Under the pieces are notes generated by a model. It was not told where the DNA came from and did not search any database. It saw only the letters and a program-made list of their open reading frames with translations. Made by a program: the position numbers and the translations under genes. From Fibrobacter sp. UBA4375 (GTDB lineage Bacteria; Fibrobacterota; Fibrobacteria; Fibrobacterales; Fibrobacteraceae), in NCBI GenBank assembly GCA_002391195.1, contig DGRZ01000002.1, forward strand, positions 1-46,385: a DNA stretch of 46,385 nt. Reading direction: 5' to 3'. This document shows positions 30,757-39,124 of the stretch, one piece after another; position 1 is the stretch's first letter, and the number at the start of each line of letters is the position of its first letter.

Positions 30757-31333
30757 AATTATCCTTTTGCTGCTCGGGCTATGCGCTTCTGTGGCCATGG
30801 CCCATCCTCATGTGTTTGTAGATGCTACAGTCAAGGTCCTATTTAACGAAAAGGGTCTTTCTGGTGTTGAAAACCGATGGGTTTACGACGAAGTCTACAG
30901 CATGGCGACTATCGCCTCTGTAGATACAGACGGAGATGGAAAACTGTCGGCCAAGGAAAGCGATGCTTTAAAACCCGTTGTTTTCGGCGAGGCCTCCAAG
31001 GCGAATTATTTCAACTATATCCAGTGCGGTTCTGAATTCTTGAAGGTGGAAAAGATTCGCTCCTTCAAGGCTTCGGTAGAAAATAGACGGCTGGTGCTGG
31101 ATTTTGTGTTGGATTTTACAGTCCCTGTTACAAACGATTATACTCTGCTGGTGCTAGTAGTGGCGGATCCTTCCAACTATGTGCAGGTAACTACCGACAT
31201 GGAAAATGCAGAGGCTTCTGCGCCCGAGAGTATCGATGTAGAGTATTTTTCCGACAGTCTTGAGGGATTGTCTCTTTTTAAGGCTTTCCTTTCTTATGTA
31301 GAGGGACTTTACCTCAGATTCAAGCAGAAGTGA
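30746..31333 (+). CDS. DUF1007-family periplasmic protein
   Basis: 195 residues from the TTG at 30746, which overlaps the previous gene's end by 11 bp and has GCAGG 8 nt upstream; this start yields a proper signal peptide (LRSKIILLLLGLCASVAMAHPHV). An ATG at 30806 would lose it. The mature start HPHVFVDATVKVLFNEKGLSGVENRWVYDEVYS and the EF-hand-like DTDGDGKLSAKE match DUF1007, periplasmic proteins usually associated with nickel/cobalt or other metal transport; no transporter gene lies nearby. The start codon is unusual but the arrangement (overlap, coupled translation) supports it. A terminator follows. Confidence 0.75.
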   Translation: MRSKIILLLLGLCASVAMAHPHVFVDATVKVLFNEKGLSGVENRWVYDEVYSMATIASVDTDGDGKLSAKESDALKPVVFGEASKANYFNYIQCGSEFLKVEKIRSFKASVENRRLVLDFVLDFTVPVTNDYTLLVLVVADPSNYVQVTTDMENAEASAPESIDVEYFSDSLEGLSLFKAFLSYVEGLYLRFKQK

Positions 31334-31352
31334 CAAAATAGGCGATAACAGG

Positions 31353-31378
31353 AATCCTGCCTTTGCGGGATTTTTTTT
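31353..31378 (+). terminator. Rho-independent terminator
   Basis: ATCCTGC / GCGGGAT stem (one wobble pair), loop CTTT, then eight T residues. Confidence 0.88.
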
Positions 31379-31389
31379 ATTTTTATGGT

Positions 31390-32214
31390 ATGAAACGGCT
31401 TATTTTGTCCGTGGCGCTTTTTTGCCTTTGTGCGGTTTCCGCATTCGGTGCGGAGGCCGATTCCCTAGTGCAAAAAAACACGCCCCCTGCAAAGGTTGAA
31501 TCGCCTGCTCCAACGCCCCCTAAAGAGGAATCGAAACCGGGTGGTCTTTTGGATGCCCTTTACCCGGTGGATCCCGACGAATCGATTGCCGCCGGACATT
31601 TCCAGGGAGGGGCCACCCTGTCCCTGATTCAGGCCAATACCGAAGATGATGCCCTGAATGTTATCCTTGGCGATATCTATGAGGGTGAAGGCTACATGTT
31701 TACCGTCGAGGTCTTTGGGGGGTATTTCATCAAGGATGCCTTGGCTGTAGGAGCACATCTGGGTTATACCCGCACCTGGTTCGATATTGATTTTTCCCTT
31801 TTAGAAGACATAGCCGATGTCAAACAGCACCGCAAGTACGTGAGCAATGGCTTTTTTGCACAGCCTTTCCTGAAGAACTACATGAAGGTGCTGGATAGCA
31901 GGAATCTGTATCTTTTTAACGAGACATCCGTGAAGGTCGGGTATTCTTACGGAATATCCCAGACAGACGACGGCGAAGAAATGGACAAGACCCGAAACAA
32001 GACCTGGACCATCGAGGCGGGACTGAATCCCGGCCTTTGTATAATGGTGCTGAACCGCTTTGCCTTTGAAACCTCCGTGGGCCTTCTGGGGCTCAGTACC
32101 AGCGTTATCGATGTAGAAGAAAACGGCGAAAGCCATAGCAGGCTTGTCTACAACATCGTGAATTTTACCATCAACCTCTTGGCCTTGGATTTCTCCTTGG
32201 TGTACTTTATTTAG
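31390..32214 (+). CDS. Putative outer-membrane beta-barrel protein, first gene of a surface operon
   Basis: 274 residues from ATG 31390, chosen because a signal peptide (MKRLILSVALFCLCAVSAFGAE) starts there; the extra upstream codons are within the terminator. After a Pro/Lys-rich stretch (about 30-50) the sequence turns into alternating aromatic/polar strands (GGATLSLIQANTED, EGYMFTVEVFGGYFIKDALAVGAHLGYTRTWFD), characteristic of a small barrel, and ends ...LALDFSLVYFI with the terminal aromatic residue expected of an outer-membrane protein. The two PCMD lipoprotein genes follow at once, suggesting a surface complex in which this is the barrel. Confidence 0.7.
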   Translation: MKRLILSVALFCLCAVSAFGAEADSLVQKNTPPAKVESPAPTPPKEESKPGGLLDALYPVDPDESIAAGHFQGGATLSLIQANTEDDALNVILGDIYEGEGYMFTVEVFGGYFIKDALAVGAHLGYTRTWFDIDFSLLEDIADVKQHRKYVSNGFFAQPFLKNYMKVLDSRNLYLFNETSVKVGYSYGISQTDDGEEMDKTRNKTWTIEAGLNPGLCIMVLNRFAFETSVGLLGLSTSVIDVEENGESHSRLVYNIVNFTINLLALDFSLVYFI

Positions 32215-32224
32215 GAGGCGGGTG

Positions 32225-33880
32225 ATGAAGATTACTAAAGCAACGAAATTTCTGCGCTGGAACATGGCTGCGCTTTTTGCTTGCGTTGCCAGCCTATGGG
32301 TGGGGTGCTCGGAATCTTCGGAAAAGCCCCTGTTCCCCGAAGACGAAATTTCGGAGGAAATGGAACTGAAACTTTCCGGCTGGAAGGTGGATTCTCTGGA
32401 TACAGACGCAAAGGTTGTCTATGTGAAGCCCGCAAAGGGTTGGCTTGATTCCCTGGTTATTGATTCTCTGGCCCTTCCGGGAAGTTCCGCCCTGTATTTG
32501 GCCGCCGACGACGATTTGGTGGATCCTGCGTTGGGCGAAAAGCTTGTGCCTGGTACGGTGATTTCGACGAAGGATACGAACCAGTTCTCCATTGTGGCCC
32601 TGGATTCTTACAACAGGATTGCGGGCGTGTGGTTGGTGGTTTGGAAATTGCCCGAGACGCCAAAATCATCGAACTCCAAGGCTGATTCTTCTAGTGATGC
32701 GATGCCTTCGTCTTCGGAATCTGCAGATTCTGCGGGGTCGTCAGAAACGGGTTCGTCATCGGATTCTTCGGCGGGCACGTCGTCAGGTTCGTCGTCGGAT
32801 TCGTCTTCTGGGGAGTCGGGAACTAGCGGAGGCTCGTCGGAGTCGGCAGGCGGTGATAGCTCTTCTTCAGAAGAGAACGATTCTAGCAGTAGCGAGGCAG
32901 CCCAGCCTCAGGCTGTAAAACTTGCGGACCTGAGTGTGGATGGCGGAACCGTTACGGTGGAAGGCTCCAAGGTCTATGTGGAAATGCCCTACGGTTCGGA
33001 TCTTTCTAGCATCCAGTTGATTCCTTTGGACACGACGAACAATTTGATTCGCCCTGTAGAAATGGAATTTGAAGATGCCGACGGAAATGTGGGAACCTAC
33101 AGCGTGGTGGCGGGTGTGCAACTGCCCGGTTCTGATTTTAGTGCTCGTAACGATTTCTGGGCTACTACCAGCGATGCCATGGCGGAGGAAGGGAGAGCCA
33201 CGGTTGCCTATGTTACAAACTACCGTTTTAAGGCAGAGGAAAACCTTTCTGAAAATGGGGAAAGTTTGTCCCTTTCTTCAAAAATTGTAACCTGCGGATG
33301 GGGGGTGTCCAATGCAATAATTGACGGTAGTTGGAAACTTGCCGGAGGCTTTTATTTTGTCGGTGCATATAGTGGCTCTGATGCTAAAAATATTTACGAT
33401 GTTGATTACTCTTCGGGAACACCATCTACTGACGAATCCTATATCGCAAAAGACATGACTTTCGGCAAACCCTTTACGGCACGCCCGACAGCATTTACGG
33501 TAAAGTATTCCTACACCCATGAAGCCAACTCTTCTTCAAGTTACCCGCAGAAGAGCCTCGTGTACGTGATGCTTGTGGGGGAAAGCGGAAAAGTCGTGGC
33601 CACGGGGGCACTCTCAGACGGTGCTAGCACCGATATGGTTACACGCACGGTGCAACTATCTTATGGAGCCGATCCTTTCGGCCTTCTTTCGGGTGGCTAT
33701 GCCATTGCAGAAGGCTTGACTCTCGGAACCGGTGACGAAGATGTGATTTCCATTCATGTTATGTTCGCTTCATCGGCATACGCACATGTGGTAGCCGGAG
33801 GAACGGCTGGCAATTCGGGCAATTACCGCGGTGGCGAAAATTCCAGTCTTACCTTGGACGATTTCAAATTGATTTACTAG
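32225..33880 (+). CDS. PCMD-domain surface lipoprotein 1
   Basis: 551 residues from ATG 32225 with AGGAGG 6 nt upstream (a GTG one codon earlier is less likely). Lipoprotein signal with lipobox LWVGC (Cys about 28). A beta domain of about 110 residues is followed by a long Ser/Asp/Gly/Glu linker (about 145-225), then DLSVDGGTVTVEGSKVYVEMPYGSDLSSIQLIPLD, and a C-terminal PCMD (putative carbohydrate metabolism) domain with GSDFSARNDFWAT, MTFGKPFTARPTAFTVKYSY and a closing LTLDDFKLIY. PCMD proteins occur in Bacteroidota and Fibrobacterota near glycan uptake or adhesion genes; binding of carbohydrate is presumed. It shares its operon with the barrel gene and the next, larger PCMD lipoprotein. Confidence 0.82.
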   Translation: MKITKATKFLRWNMAALFACVASLWVGCSESSEKPLFPEDEISEEMELKLSGWKVDSLDTDAKVVYVKPAKGWLDSLVIDSLALPGSSALYLAADDDLVDPALGEKLVPGTVISTKDTNQFSIVALDSYNRIAGVWLVVWKLPETPKSSNSKADSSSDAMPSSSESADSAGSSETGSSSDSSAGTSSGSSSDSSSGESGTSGGSSESAGGDSSSSEENDSSSSEAAQPQAVKLADLSVDGGTVTVEGSKVYVEMPYGSDLSSIQLIPLDTTNNLIRPVEMEFEDADGNVGTYSVVAGVQLPGSDFSARNDFWATTSDAMAEEGRATVAYVTNYRFKAEENLSENGESLSLSSKIVTCGWGVSNAIIDGSWKLAGGFYFVGAYSGSDAKNIYDVDYSSGTPSTDESYIAKDMTFGKPFTARPTAFTVKYSYTHEANSSSSYPQKSLVYVMLVGESGKVVATGALSDGASTDMVTRTVQLSYGADPFGLLSGGYAIAEGLTLGTGDEDVISIHVMFASSAYAHVVAGGTAGNSGNYRGGENSSLTLDDFKLIY

Positions 33881-33890
33881 GAGGATGAAT

Positions 33891-36248
33891 ATGCTTCTAT
33901 TCAAAAAAATGAATTCTCCTGTAAAGACAATTTGGCTTGCCCTGCTGGTCTGTATTTTGGGACTTGTTTGGGGCTGTTCCGCCGACTACGACGAGTTTGG
34001 CGAGTCTCCTTACTGCGATTTCGATGAGATTCATTTCGCCGGCGAGGCTGCAGGCATTCAAGTTTTTGCCGATGAGCACAAGGTCGTTATAACCTTGGAG
34101 GAACTCTCCGATTCCCTTGCTACCTGGGATTCTGTGACTATTGAAAGTATCGACATTAGCCATATGGCGACCTTACACCTGGTAGAAAGCAAGATTATAG
34201 AGTTCCCGACGGATTCGGCAGGCCTGGACTCATTGGCAAACCAGGTGGCTTATGTGGAAAAAAAGCTGAAGAAAGGGCAGCGTCTGCGCCTGCCCGCAAG
34301 TCGTGTCCTTTATGTTCTGGTTGTTGCCGAAGATGGAAGCAAGTCAATATGGAAATTGCAATTTGAAATTCCTGGTGAAAAATCTCCTGCCGAAGATTCT
34401 GGGGAGAGCGGTGACGAAAATTCCGACAAGAAAGGTGAGGATGCCGCCAAGTCCTCGGACAACTCTATTTCGCTAGAGTTCAAGGATGCCGTTGAAACGA
34501 AATCCTCTGGTGACACGGTTTACGTGACTTACTCTCAGGGATTCGATATCAAGTCTGCAACACTCACCAATGTGGTTTTGCCTCAAAAAGCAAAAGCTTC
34601 TCCGGACCCGAAAACGATAAAGGATTGGTCAGTTCCGCAAAAAATCAAGGTGACTGCCGAAGACGGTTCTGAAAAGAGCTGGGTGATTGTTGTATCTGCA
34701 ATAAAGAGCAATGCGACGGACTTGCAGTTGCTTTTCAAGGACCAGTTCAAGGTGAACCGTTCCCAGGATACAGTTTATATCAAGTTGAAAAACGGCTCCT
34801 CCATAGGGTCTGCCGCCATTGATTCCTGGAATGTTTCTGCCGGAGCCTCTGTTGATCCTGAGCCAAGCGCTGTAAAGGCTTGGAAAGATTACCAGTCCTT
34901 TAAGGTGACTGCCGAAGATGGAACGGCCAAGACATGGGTGCTTGCTCTTTCAATAGCCGCTGCCGATGAAACTGTTTCTAGCGAAAAGGAACTGGTTTCT
35001 ATTTCTGCTGTTGGGGAAGAATCTGCGGCGACGGTGGACAAGACCAAAAAGACGGTGGAACTACACTTGACGGCAAAATCAGACATTTCAGCAGTCAAGG
35101 TTTCGTTGAAGGTTTCAGAATCGGCATCTCACAATTTGCCTGAAGTTGTTGACCTTCGCGATGCCGTGATGTTTACGATTACTGCTGAAGATGCATCGAC
35201 TGAAACTTGGACTTTGACGGCGTCGCTTCCTGCGGAAGCCCCGCAAGTTTTGTCTGCCAAGATTGCGGGCAAGCAGGCTGTTATCGATAATGACGACATG
35301 TCCATTCATGTAGATTCGTTGCCGTTCCGTACGGATTTGACCTCTTTGGAACTCTCGGAACTTAAACTTTCCAAGGGGGCGACGACCGAAGGTTTCTCTG
35401 TTGGTAGCAAGTATGATTTTGGCGCAGGGCAGACGTTGGTTGTGAAAAACACTGCAGGAGAATCGGTAACCTACAGGGTAAAGGCCGGATATCAATTGCC
35501 TGGAAGTGATTTCAATAACTGGAGTGGTAATGACCTTAAGCCAGATTCTGTATGGAATAATGCCAACACGATTCTTACCACGACTAAGAAGATTTCCGAG
35601 GGTTCCATGATTGGAGCCGAAATTAAGACAGGCGAAACTTTGGGAAAAGTGGCTAGTGGCAGCCTTTACACGGCCGTATTCAATCCCAAAGGAGTAGGTC
35701 TTTTGTCTATGGCAAATGCCAATACTTGGCCCGATGGTAACGAACTTCTGGACTTTGGTAAGCCGTTCGCCGCCCGCCCCGAATATATGGAAATAAAGAT
35801 TTCTTATTCGGGAAGTGGGGATAGTTGCGACGCGTACATTCTGTTGGAAAATCGTACAGGTGACAAGAACGTCAACAGAAAAACGAGTGATGTAAACAAG
35901 TTGGTGGCCAGTGCCTGGTACCGTTCTACAAAAGATGACAATACGGGACGAACCAATCCAGATGTGGTCAGTGTTTCTGAGCCCGATGCCAACGGAATGC
36001 GTACGATACGGTTGAAGCTAAAATATGGCACTCCTTTGTCGGGATCGCCTATAGAGAAATCCTCAACTTTCAATACTACGTTGCAATCCAGCAATAAGAG
36101 TGCGGTGAACAATGGCCTGATTCAGGGAACGGGAGAGGAACCCGTCACTCATATTCGCGTGGTCTTTGCTTCTAGTGCCGACGGAAACCACTATGTGGGT
36201 ACGAAGAACGCAACCTTAATTGTGGACGAAATGCGCCTAATTTATTAG
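33891..36248 (+). CDS. PCMD-domain surface lipoprotein 2 with repeated AEDG modules
   Basis: 785 residues from ATG 33891 (AGGAGG 6 nt upstream; an ATG at 33885 is too close). Lipobox LVWGC. The middle holds three or four modules ending VTAEDGS/TxKxW (segments around 34500-34700, 34720-34960, 35000-35220), typical of DUF5018-like Ig folds, and a linker rich in Glu/Lys/Ser. The C-terminus is a PCMD domain with GSDFNNWSGNDLKPDSVWNNANT, FGKPFAARPEYMEIKISYSG and LIVDEMRLIY, paralogous to the previous gene. Likely a long surface-exposed lipoprotein extended by the modules so that the PCMD head reaches its ligand. Last gene of the operon; a terminator follows. Confidence 0.85.
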   Translation: MLLFKKMNSPVKTIWLALLVCILGLVWGCSADYDEFGESPYCDFDEIHFAGEAAGIQVFADEHKVVITLEELSDSLATWDSVTIESIDISHMATLHLVESKIIEFPTDSAGLDSLANQVAYVEKKLKKGQRLRLPASRVLYVLVVAEDGSKSIWKLQFEIPGEKSPAEDSGESGDENSDKKGEDAAKSSDNSISLEFKDAVETKSSGDTVYVTYSQGFDIKSATLTNVVLPQKAKASPDPKTIKDWSVPQKIKVTAEDGSEKSWVIVVSAIKSNATDLQLLFKDQFKVNRSQDTVYIKLKNGSSIGSAAIDSWNVSAGASVDPEPSAVKAWKDYQSFKVTAEDGTAKTWVLALSIAAADETVSSEKELVSISAVGEESAATVDKTKKTVELHLTAKSDISAVKVSLKVSESASHNLPEVVDLRDAVMFTITAEDASTETWTLTASLPAEAPQVLSAKIAGKQAVIDNDDMSIHVDSLPFRTDLTSLELSELKLSKGATTEGFSVGSKYDFGAGQTLVVKNTAGESVTYRVKAGYQLPGSDFNNWSGNDLKPDSVWNNANTILTTTKKISEGSMIGAEIKTGETLGKVASGSLYTAVFNPKGVGLLSMANANTWPDGNELLDFGKPFAARPEYMEIKISYSGSGDSCDAYILLENRTGDKNVNRKTSDVNKLVASAWYRSTKDDNTGRTNPDVVSVSEPDANGMRTIRLKLKYGTPLSGSPIEKSSTFNTTLQSSNKSAVNNGLIQGTGEEPVTHIRVVFASSADGNHYVGTKNATLIVDEMRLIY

Positions 36249-36271
36249 CACTGGGCATTTAGGACCGTTTT

Positions 36272-36297
36272 GCCCCCGATTTGTGTCGGGGGCTTTT
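36272..36297 (+). terminator. Rho-independent terminator of the surface operon
   Basis: GCCCCCGA / TCGGGGGC perfect stem with a 6-nt loop, then TTTT. Confidence 0.9.
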
Positions 36298-36323
36298 GCT
36301 ATATTTGAGGGAGGAGGATTTAT

Positions 36324-36647
36324 ATGGCAGTTTTGAACCTTTCTGCAGCAAAGTTTGACGAGGTGATCCGCTCGGGTCAGCTGGTATTTGTGGATTTCTG
36401 GGCCACCTGGTGCCGCCCGTGCATGATGATGGGCCCCATCATCGAGGAGCTTGCCGGCGATTACGAAGGCAAGGCCATCATCGCCAAGATGAACGTAGAT
36501 GACGACGGCGTCAAGGACATTTGCGCCCGCTACGGCATCACCAACATTCCCAACATGAAGCTGTTCAAGAACGGCGTAGAAGTGGGTAACGTGGTGGGGG
36601 CCGTTCCCAAGGCGACGGTCAAGGGCGTCATCGACAAGAACCTTTAG
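36324..36647 (+). CDS. trxA: Thioredoxin
   Basis: 107 residues, the usual size. The active site is WCRPC (about residues 28-32) instead of the common WCGPC, while FVDFWATWC, the cis-proline region NIPNMKLFKNG and the terminal helix are normal. It is a cytoplasmic disulfide reductant that works with thioredoxin reductase. Arg in the CxxC motif changes the redox potential in other thioredoxins. GGAGGAGG lies 7 nt before the ATG. It stands alone between a terminator and a REP-like element. Confidence 0.93.
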   Translation: MAVLNLSAAKFDEVIRSGQLVFVDFWATWCRPCMMMGPIIEELAGDYEGKAIIAKMNVDDDGVKDICARYGITNIPNMKLFKNGVEVGNVVGAVPKATVKGVIDKNL

Positions 36648-36654
36648 TCCAGGG

Positions 36655-36705
36655 TGTCATCCTGAGTCCCGGAACAAGTCCGGGATAAACTCAGTCGAAG
36701 GATCC
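36655..36705. repeat. REP-like hairpin after trxA
   Basis: ATCC...GGAT and CTGAGT...ACTCAG enclose a strong CCCGGA/TCCGGG stem (36667-36684). Typical dispersed CATCCTGAG-type element; it probably also terminates the trxA transcript. Confidence 0.75.
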
Positions 36706-36720
36706 AGACCTGTTTTTTAT

Positions 36721-37512
36721 ATGTTAACTAAACGCTTAATCGTCTGTCTTGATGTCCGGGACCGTAAGGTCACCAAGGGCGTCAAGTTCAAGGGCAATAT
36801 TGATATCGGCGACCCCGTGGAGATGGGGGCGCAGTACAGTGCCGACGGTGTCGATGAGCTGGTCTTTTACGACATTACTGCCAGTGCCGAAAACAGACCC
36901 TGCGACATGGAAATGATCCGCCAGATTGCAAAGCGGGTGTTTATCCCCTTCGCCGTTGGCGGCGGAATCCGCAACTTGGACGACATGCACCAGGCCCTGC
37001 TGGCCGGAGCCGAGAAGGTGAGCGTGAACAGCCTTGCGGTGCTGCACCCCGAAATCATTGCCGAAGGGGCCAAGGCCTTTGGGCGCCAGTGCGTGGTGCT
37101 GGGCATGGACGCGAAGTTCGTAGGCGTTTCCGAAAAGTTCAGGAGCGGATACGAAGTGTATATCCGCGGAGGTCGCACGCCTATGGGCATCGACGCCGTG
37201 GAATGGGCCAAGAAGGCCGAAGATTTGGGCATTGGCGAAATTTGCCTGAACGCCATCGATACTGACGGTGTGCGTAACGGTTACGAGCTGAACATTACCG
37301 ACCAGGTGGCGCGTGCAGTACAGGTGCCCGTTATCGCCAGCGGTGGCGCTGGAACTCCGGCCCACATTGTGGACCTGTTCGCGAAGACCGCTGCAGACGC
37401 AGCACTGGTGGCCTCCATGGTCCACTTTGGCGATTACACCGTCCCGCAAATCAAGAGAGAAATGCTTGCCGCAGGAATTCCCGTCCGCAAGAAGATGAAC
37501 GGCGAGGTGTAG
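36721..37512 (+). CDS. hisF: Imidazole glycerol phosphate synthase subunit HisF
   Basis: 263 residues, a TIM barrel that makes IGP and AICAR from PRFAR and ammonia in histidine biosynthesis. Catalytic Asp11 in IVCLDV and Asp130 in VVLGMDAKF are present, as are the phosphate loops PFAVGGGIR and IASGGAGT. An insert of about 12 residues near 136-147 (VSEKFRSGYEVY) is slightly longer than E. coli HisF. No other his gene is present in the window, and hisH, the partner glutaminase, must be elsewhere. No Shine-Dalgarno precedes the ATG. tldD starts 1 bp after the stop, an unusual operon partner. Confidence 0.95.
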   Translation: MLTKRLIVCLDVRDRKVTKGVKFKGNIDIGDPVEMGAQYSADGVDELVFYDITASAENRPCDMEMIRQIAKRVFIPFAVGGGIRNLDDMHQALLAGAEKVSVNSLAVLHPEIIAEGAKAFGRQCVVLGMDAKFVGVSEKFRSGYEVYIRGGRTPMGIDAVEWAKKAEDLGIGEICLNAIDTDGVRNGYELNITDQVARAVQVPVIASGGAGTPAHIVDLFAKTAADAALVASMVHFGDYTVPQIKREMLAAGIPVRKKMNGEV

Positions 37513-37513
37513 C

Positions 37514-38923
37514 GTGAATCCTTCCGTCGCGGTGAAAATTTTTGAGGCCGGTCGCAGTGCCGGTGCGGATTTCGTAGAAATTTTCGAAGAGGAGACCCGC
37601 GGTTCCGCCCTGGGTCTCAGGGACCGCAAGATCGAGACGGCTACCGCCGGCACGGATTACGGCATTGGTATTCGGTTGTTGTATGGCACCGAGGTGCTTT
37701 ACGGCTTTACCAGCGACGAAAGTGAAGAAGCCCTGGTAAAGTTGGTGCAGACTCTTGCCTTCGGGCGCATCGCTTCAGGTTCTGCGCAAAATTCTGGTTT
37801 GGCAAGTGTCGCGGAAGGTTTCGAGTTCGCCCCGCAAAAGCGGGTGTCGGACTATAACGCTGCCGCCTTCAAGGACCCGCGGGTCTTGGGCCAGGCGGTC
37901 AAGCAGGACTTTTTGTTCCGCGCAGACGAAGCCGCCCGAAAGGTATCGGACAAGGTGGTGCAGGTGGCGGCTTCCGTGACGGACTGCTGCACCACCATCA
38001 ACTTGTTGAACAGCGAAGGTCTGAACCTGACGCTTGATCGTTCCCGCCTTCGCGTGAACGTGACGGTCACCGCCACGGACGGCACGGAACGCCTGACTAC
38101 CCACGAGTCGCCGGGCGCCTTGGGCGGTTACGAACTGCTCCCGAATTATTCTCCGGAGGCCCTTGCGACGGAATCGGCGGAACGGGTAGTGCGCATGCTG
38201 AGTGCGGGCTACATCAAGGGCGGCCAGATGCCGGTGGTCATGGGGGATGGCTTTGGCGGCGTGATTTTCCACGAGGCCTGCGGACACCCGCTAGAAACGG
38301 AAGCGGTCCGCCGAAATGCAAGCCCCTTCTGCGGCAAGCTGGGGCAGGCCATCGGGCAGCCTTGCCTTACCGCCATTGACGACGGAACTCTGGACGGCGT
38401 GTGGGGGAGCCTCAAGTTTGATGACGAGGGTATGCCTACCCAGCGCACCGTATTGATTGAAAACGGAATCTTGAAAAGTTACATGAGCGACCGGGTGGGG
38501 GCTGCCGAGGTTGGTGTGGTTCGCACGGGTTCGGCCCGTCGCGAAAGTTACAAGTACGCTCCCGTGAGCCGCATGCGGAACACCTTTATCGCCCCCGGCA
38601 AGGACAGTTTCGACTCCATGATTGAAAGCATGGACTACGGCCTTTACGCGGCCCGCATGGCCGGCGGTTCCGTGAACCCTGCCACCGGCGAGTTCAACTT
38701 TGCGGTAGATGAAGGTTATGTTGTTCGCAACGGAAAGATTTGCGAACCCGTGCGTGGGGCGACCCTTATAGGCAAGGGCCACGAAATCATGCCCCGCATC
38801 AGCATGGTAGGGAGCGATTTGGAACTGGCTACAGGTGTTTGCGGAGCCTCTTCGGGTCACGTGCCCGTGACGGTGGGGCAGCCCACCATCAAGGTGGACC
38901 AGATTCTTGTGGGCGGAAGGTAA
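37514..38923 (+). CDS. tldD: TldD-family metalloprotease
   Basis: 469 residues. The zinc motif HEACGH (about residues 253-258) with the family GGVIFHEACGHPLET is intact, and the C-terminal GASSGHVPVTVGQPTIKVDQILVGG is typical of TldD. TldD with TldE (PmbA) degrades unfolded peptides and processes some ribosomal peptides such as microcin B17 leader. The start is GTG 37514; GAGGTG precedes it and the hisF stop is 1 bp away, so translation is coupled. tldE is not in the window. Immediately downstream starts the repeat-cassette region. Confidence 0.92.
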   Translation: MNPSVAVKIFEAGRSAGADFVEIFEEETRGSALGLRDRKIETATAGTDYGIGIRLLYGTEVLYGFTSDESEEALVKLVQTLAFGRIASGSAQNSGLASVAEGFEFAPQKRVSDYNAAAFKDPRVLGQAVKQDFLFRADEAARKVSDKVVQVAASVTDCCTTINLLNSEGLNLTLDRSRLRVNVTVTATDGTERLTTHESPGALGGYELLPNYSPEALATESAERVVRMLSAGYIKGGQMPVVMGDGFGGVIFHEACGHPLETEAVRRNASPFCGKLGQAIGQPCLTAIDDGTLDGVWGSLKFDDEGMPTQRTVLIENGILKSYMSDRVGAAEVGVVRTGSARRESYKYAPVSRMRNTFIAPGKDSFDSMIESMDYGLYAARMAGGSVNPATGEFNFAVDEGYVVRNGKICEPVRGATLIGKGHEIMPRISMVGSDLELATGVCGASSGHVPVTVGQPTIKVDQILVGGR

Positions 38924-38927
38924 TTAC

Positions 38928-39019
38928 GTTTTCCCTTTGCTCGTAAAGAGCCCCTATAAGACCTGCTTTCTGAATATACCTTTTTTATGCGGGTTCGCAA
39001 GCGGTTAGACGCTGAAAAA
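38928..39019 (-). repeat. Cassette element A: CRISPR-like 35-nt repeat with conserved promoter flank
   Basis: Repeat 38928-38962 followed by the same 57-nt flank as element D (41596-41653): GAATATACCTTT, then GCGGGTTCGCAAGCGG and AGCGGTTAGACGCT. On the minus strand the flank holds TTGCGA (38995-39000) and TATATT (38973-38978) with a 16-bp spacer, and the predicted start falls at the repeat edge. The repeat itself is the most diverged copy in its left half, but GAGCCCCTATAAGA is conserved. In the repeat, GCTC/GAGC forms a hairpin. Confidence 0.85.
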
Positions 39020-39063
39020 TGGTAGAATAACGCGCTTTATTGATGATTTTTATAGAAAATACC

Positions 39064-39110
39064 TTGCGCACTATTGTTAAATAGTATATATTTTACTTTG
39101 CGTACTATTG
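39064..39110 (+). promoter_or_regulatory. Promoter and direct-repeat operator of the DUF4143 ATPase gene
   Basis: TTGCGC (39064-39069) and TATATT (39087-39092) are spaced 17 bp. A 13-bp direct repeat, TTGCGCACTATTG (39064-39076) and TTGCGTACTATTG (39098-39110), brackets the -10 element, which suggests regulation. Confidence 0.55.
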
Positions 39111-39124
39111 AAATGGAGGAGCCT

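Noticed and set aside
36721..37512. hisF as part of a histidine operon
   Set aside because: No other his gene flanks it; it is followed by tldD and preceded by a thioredoxin gene.
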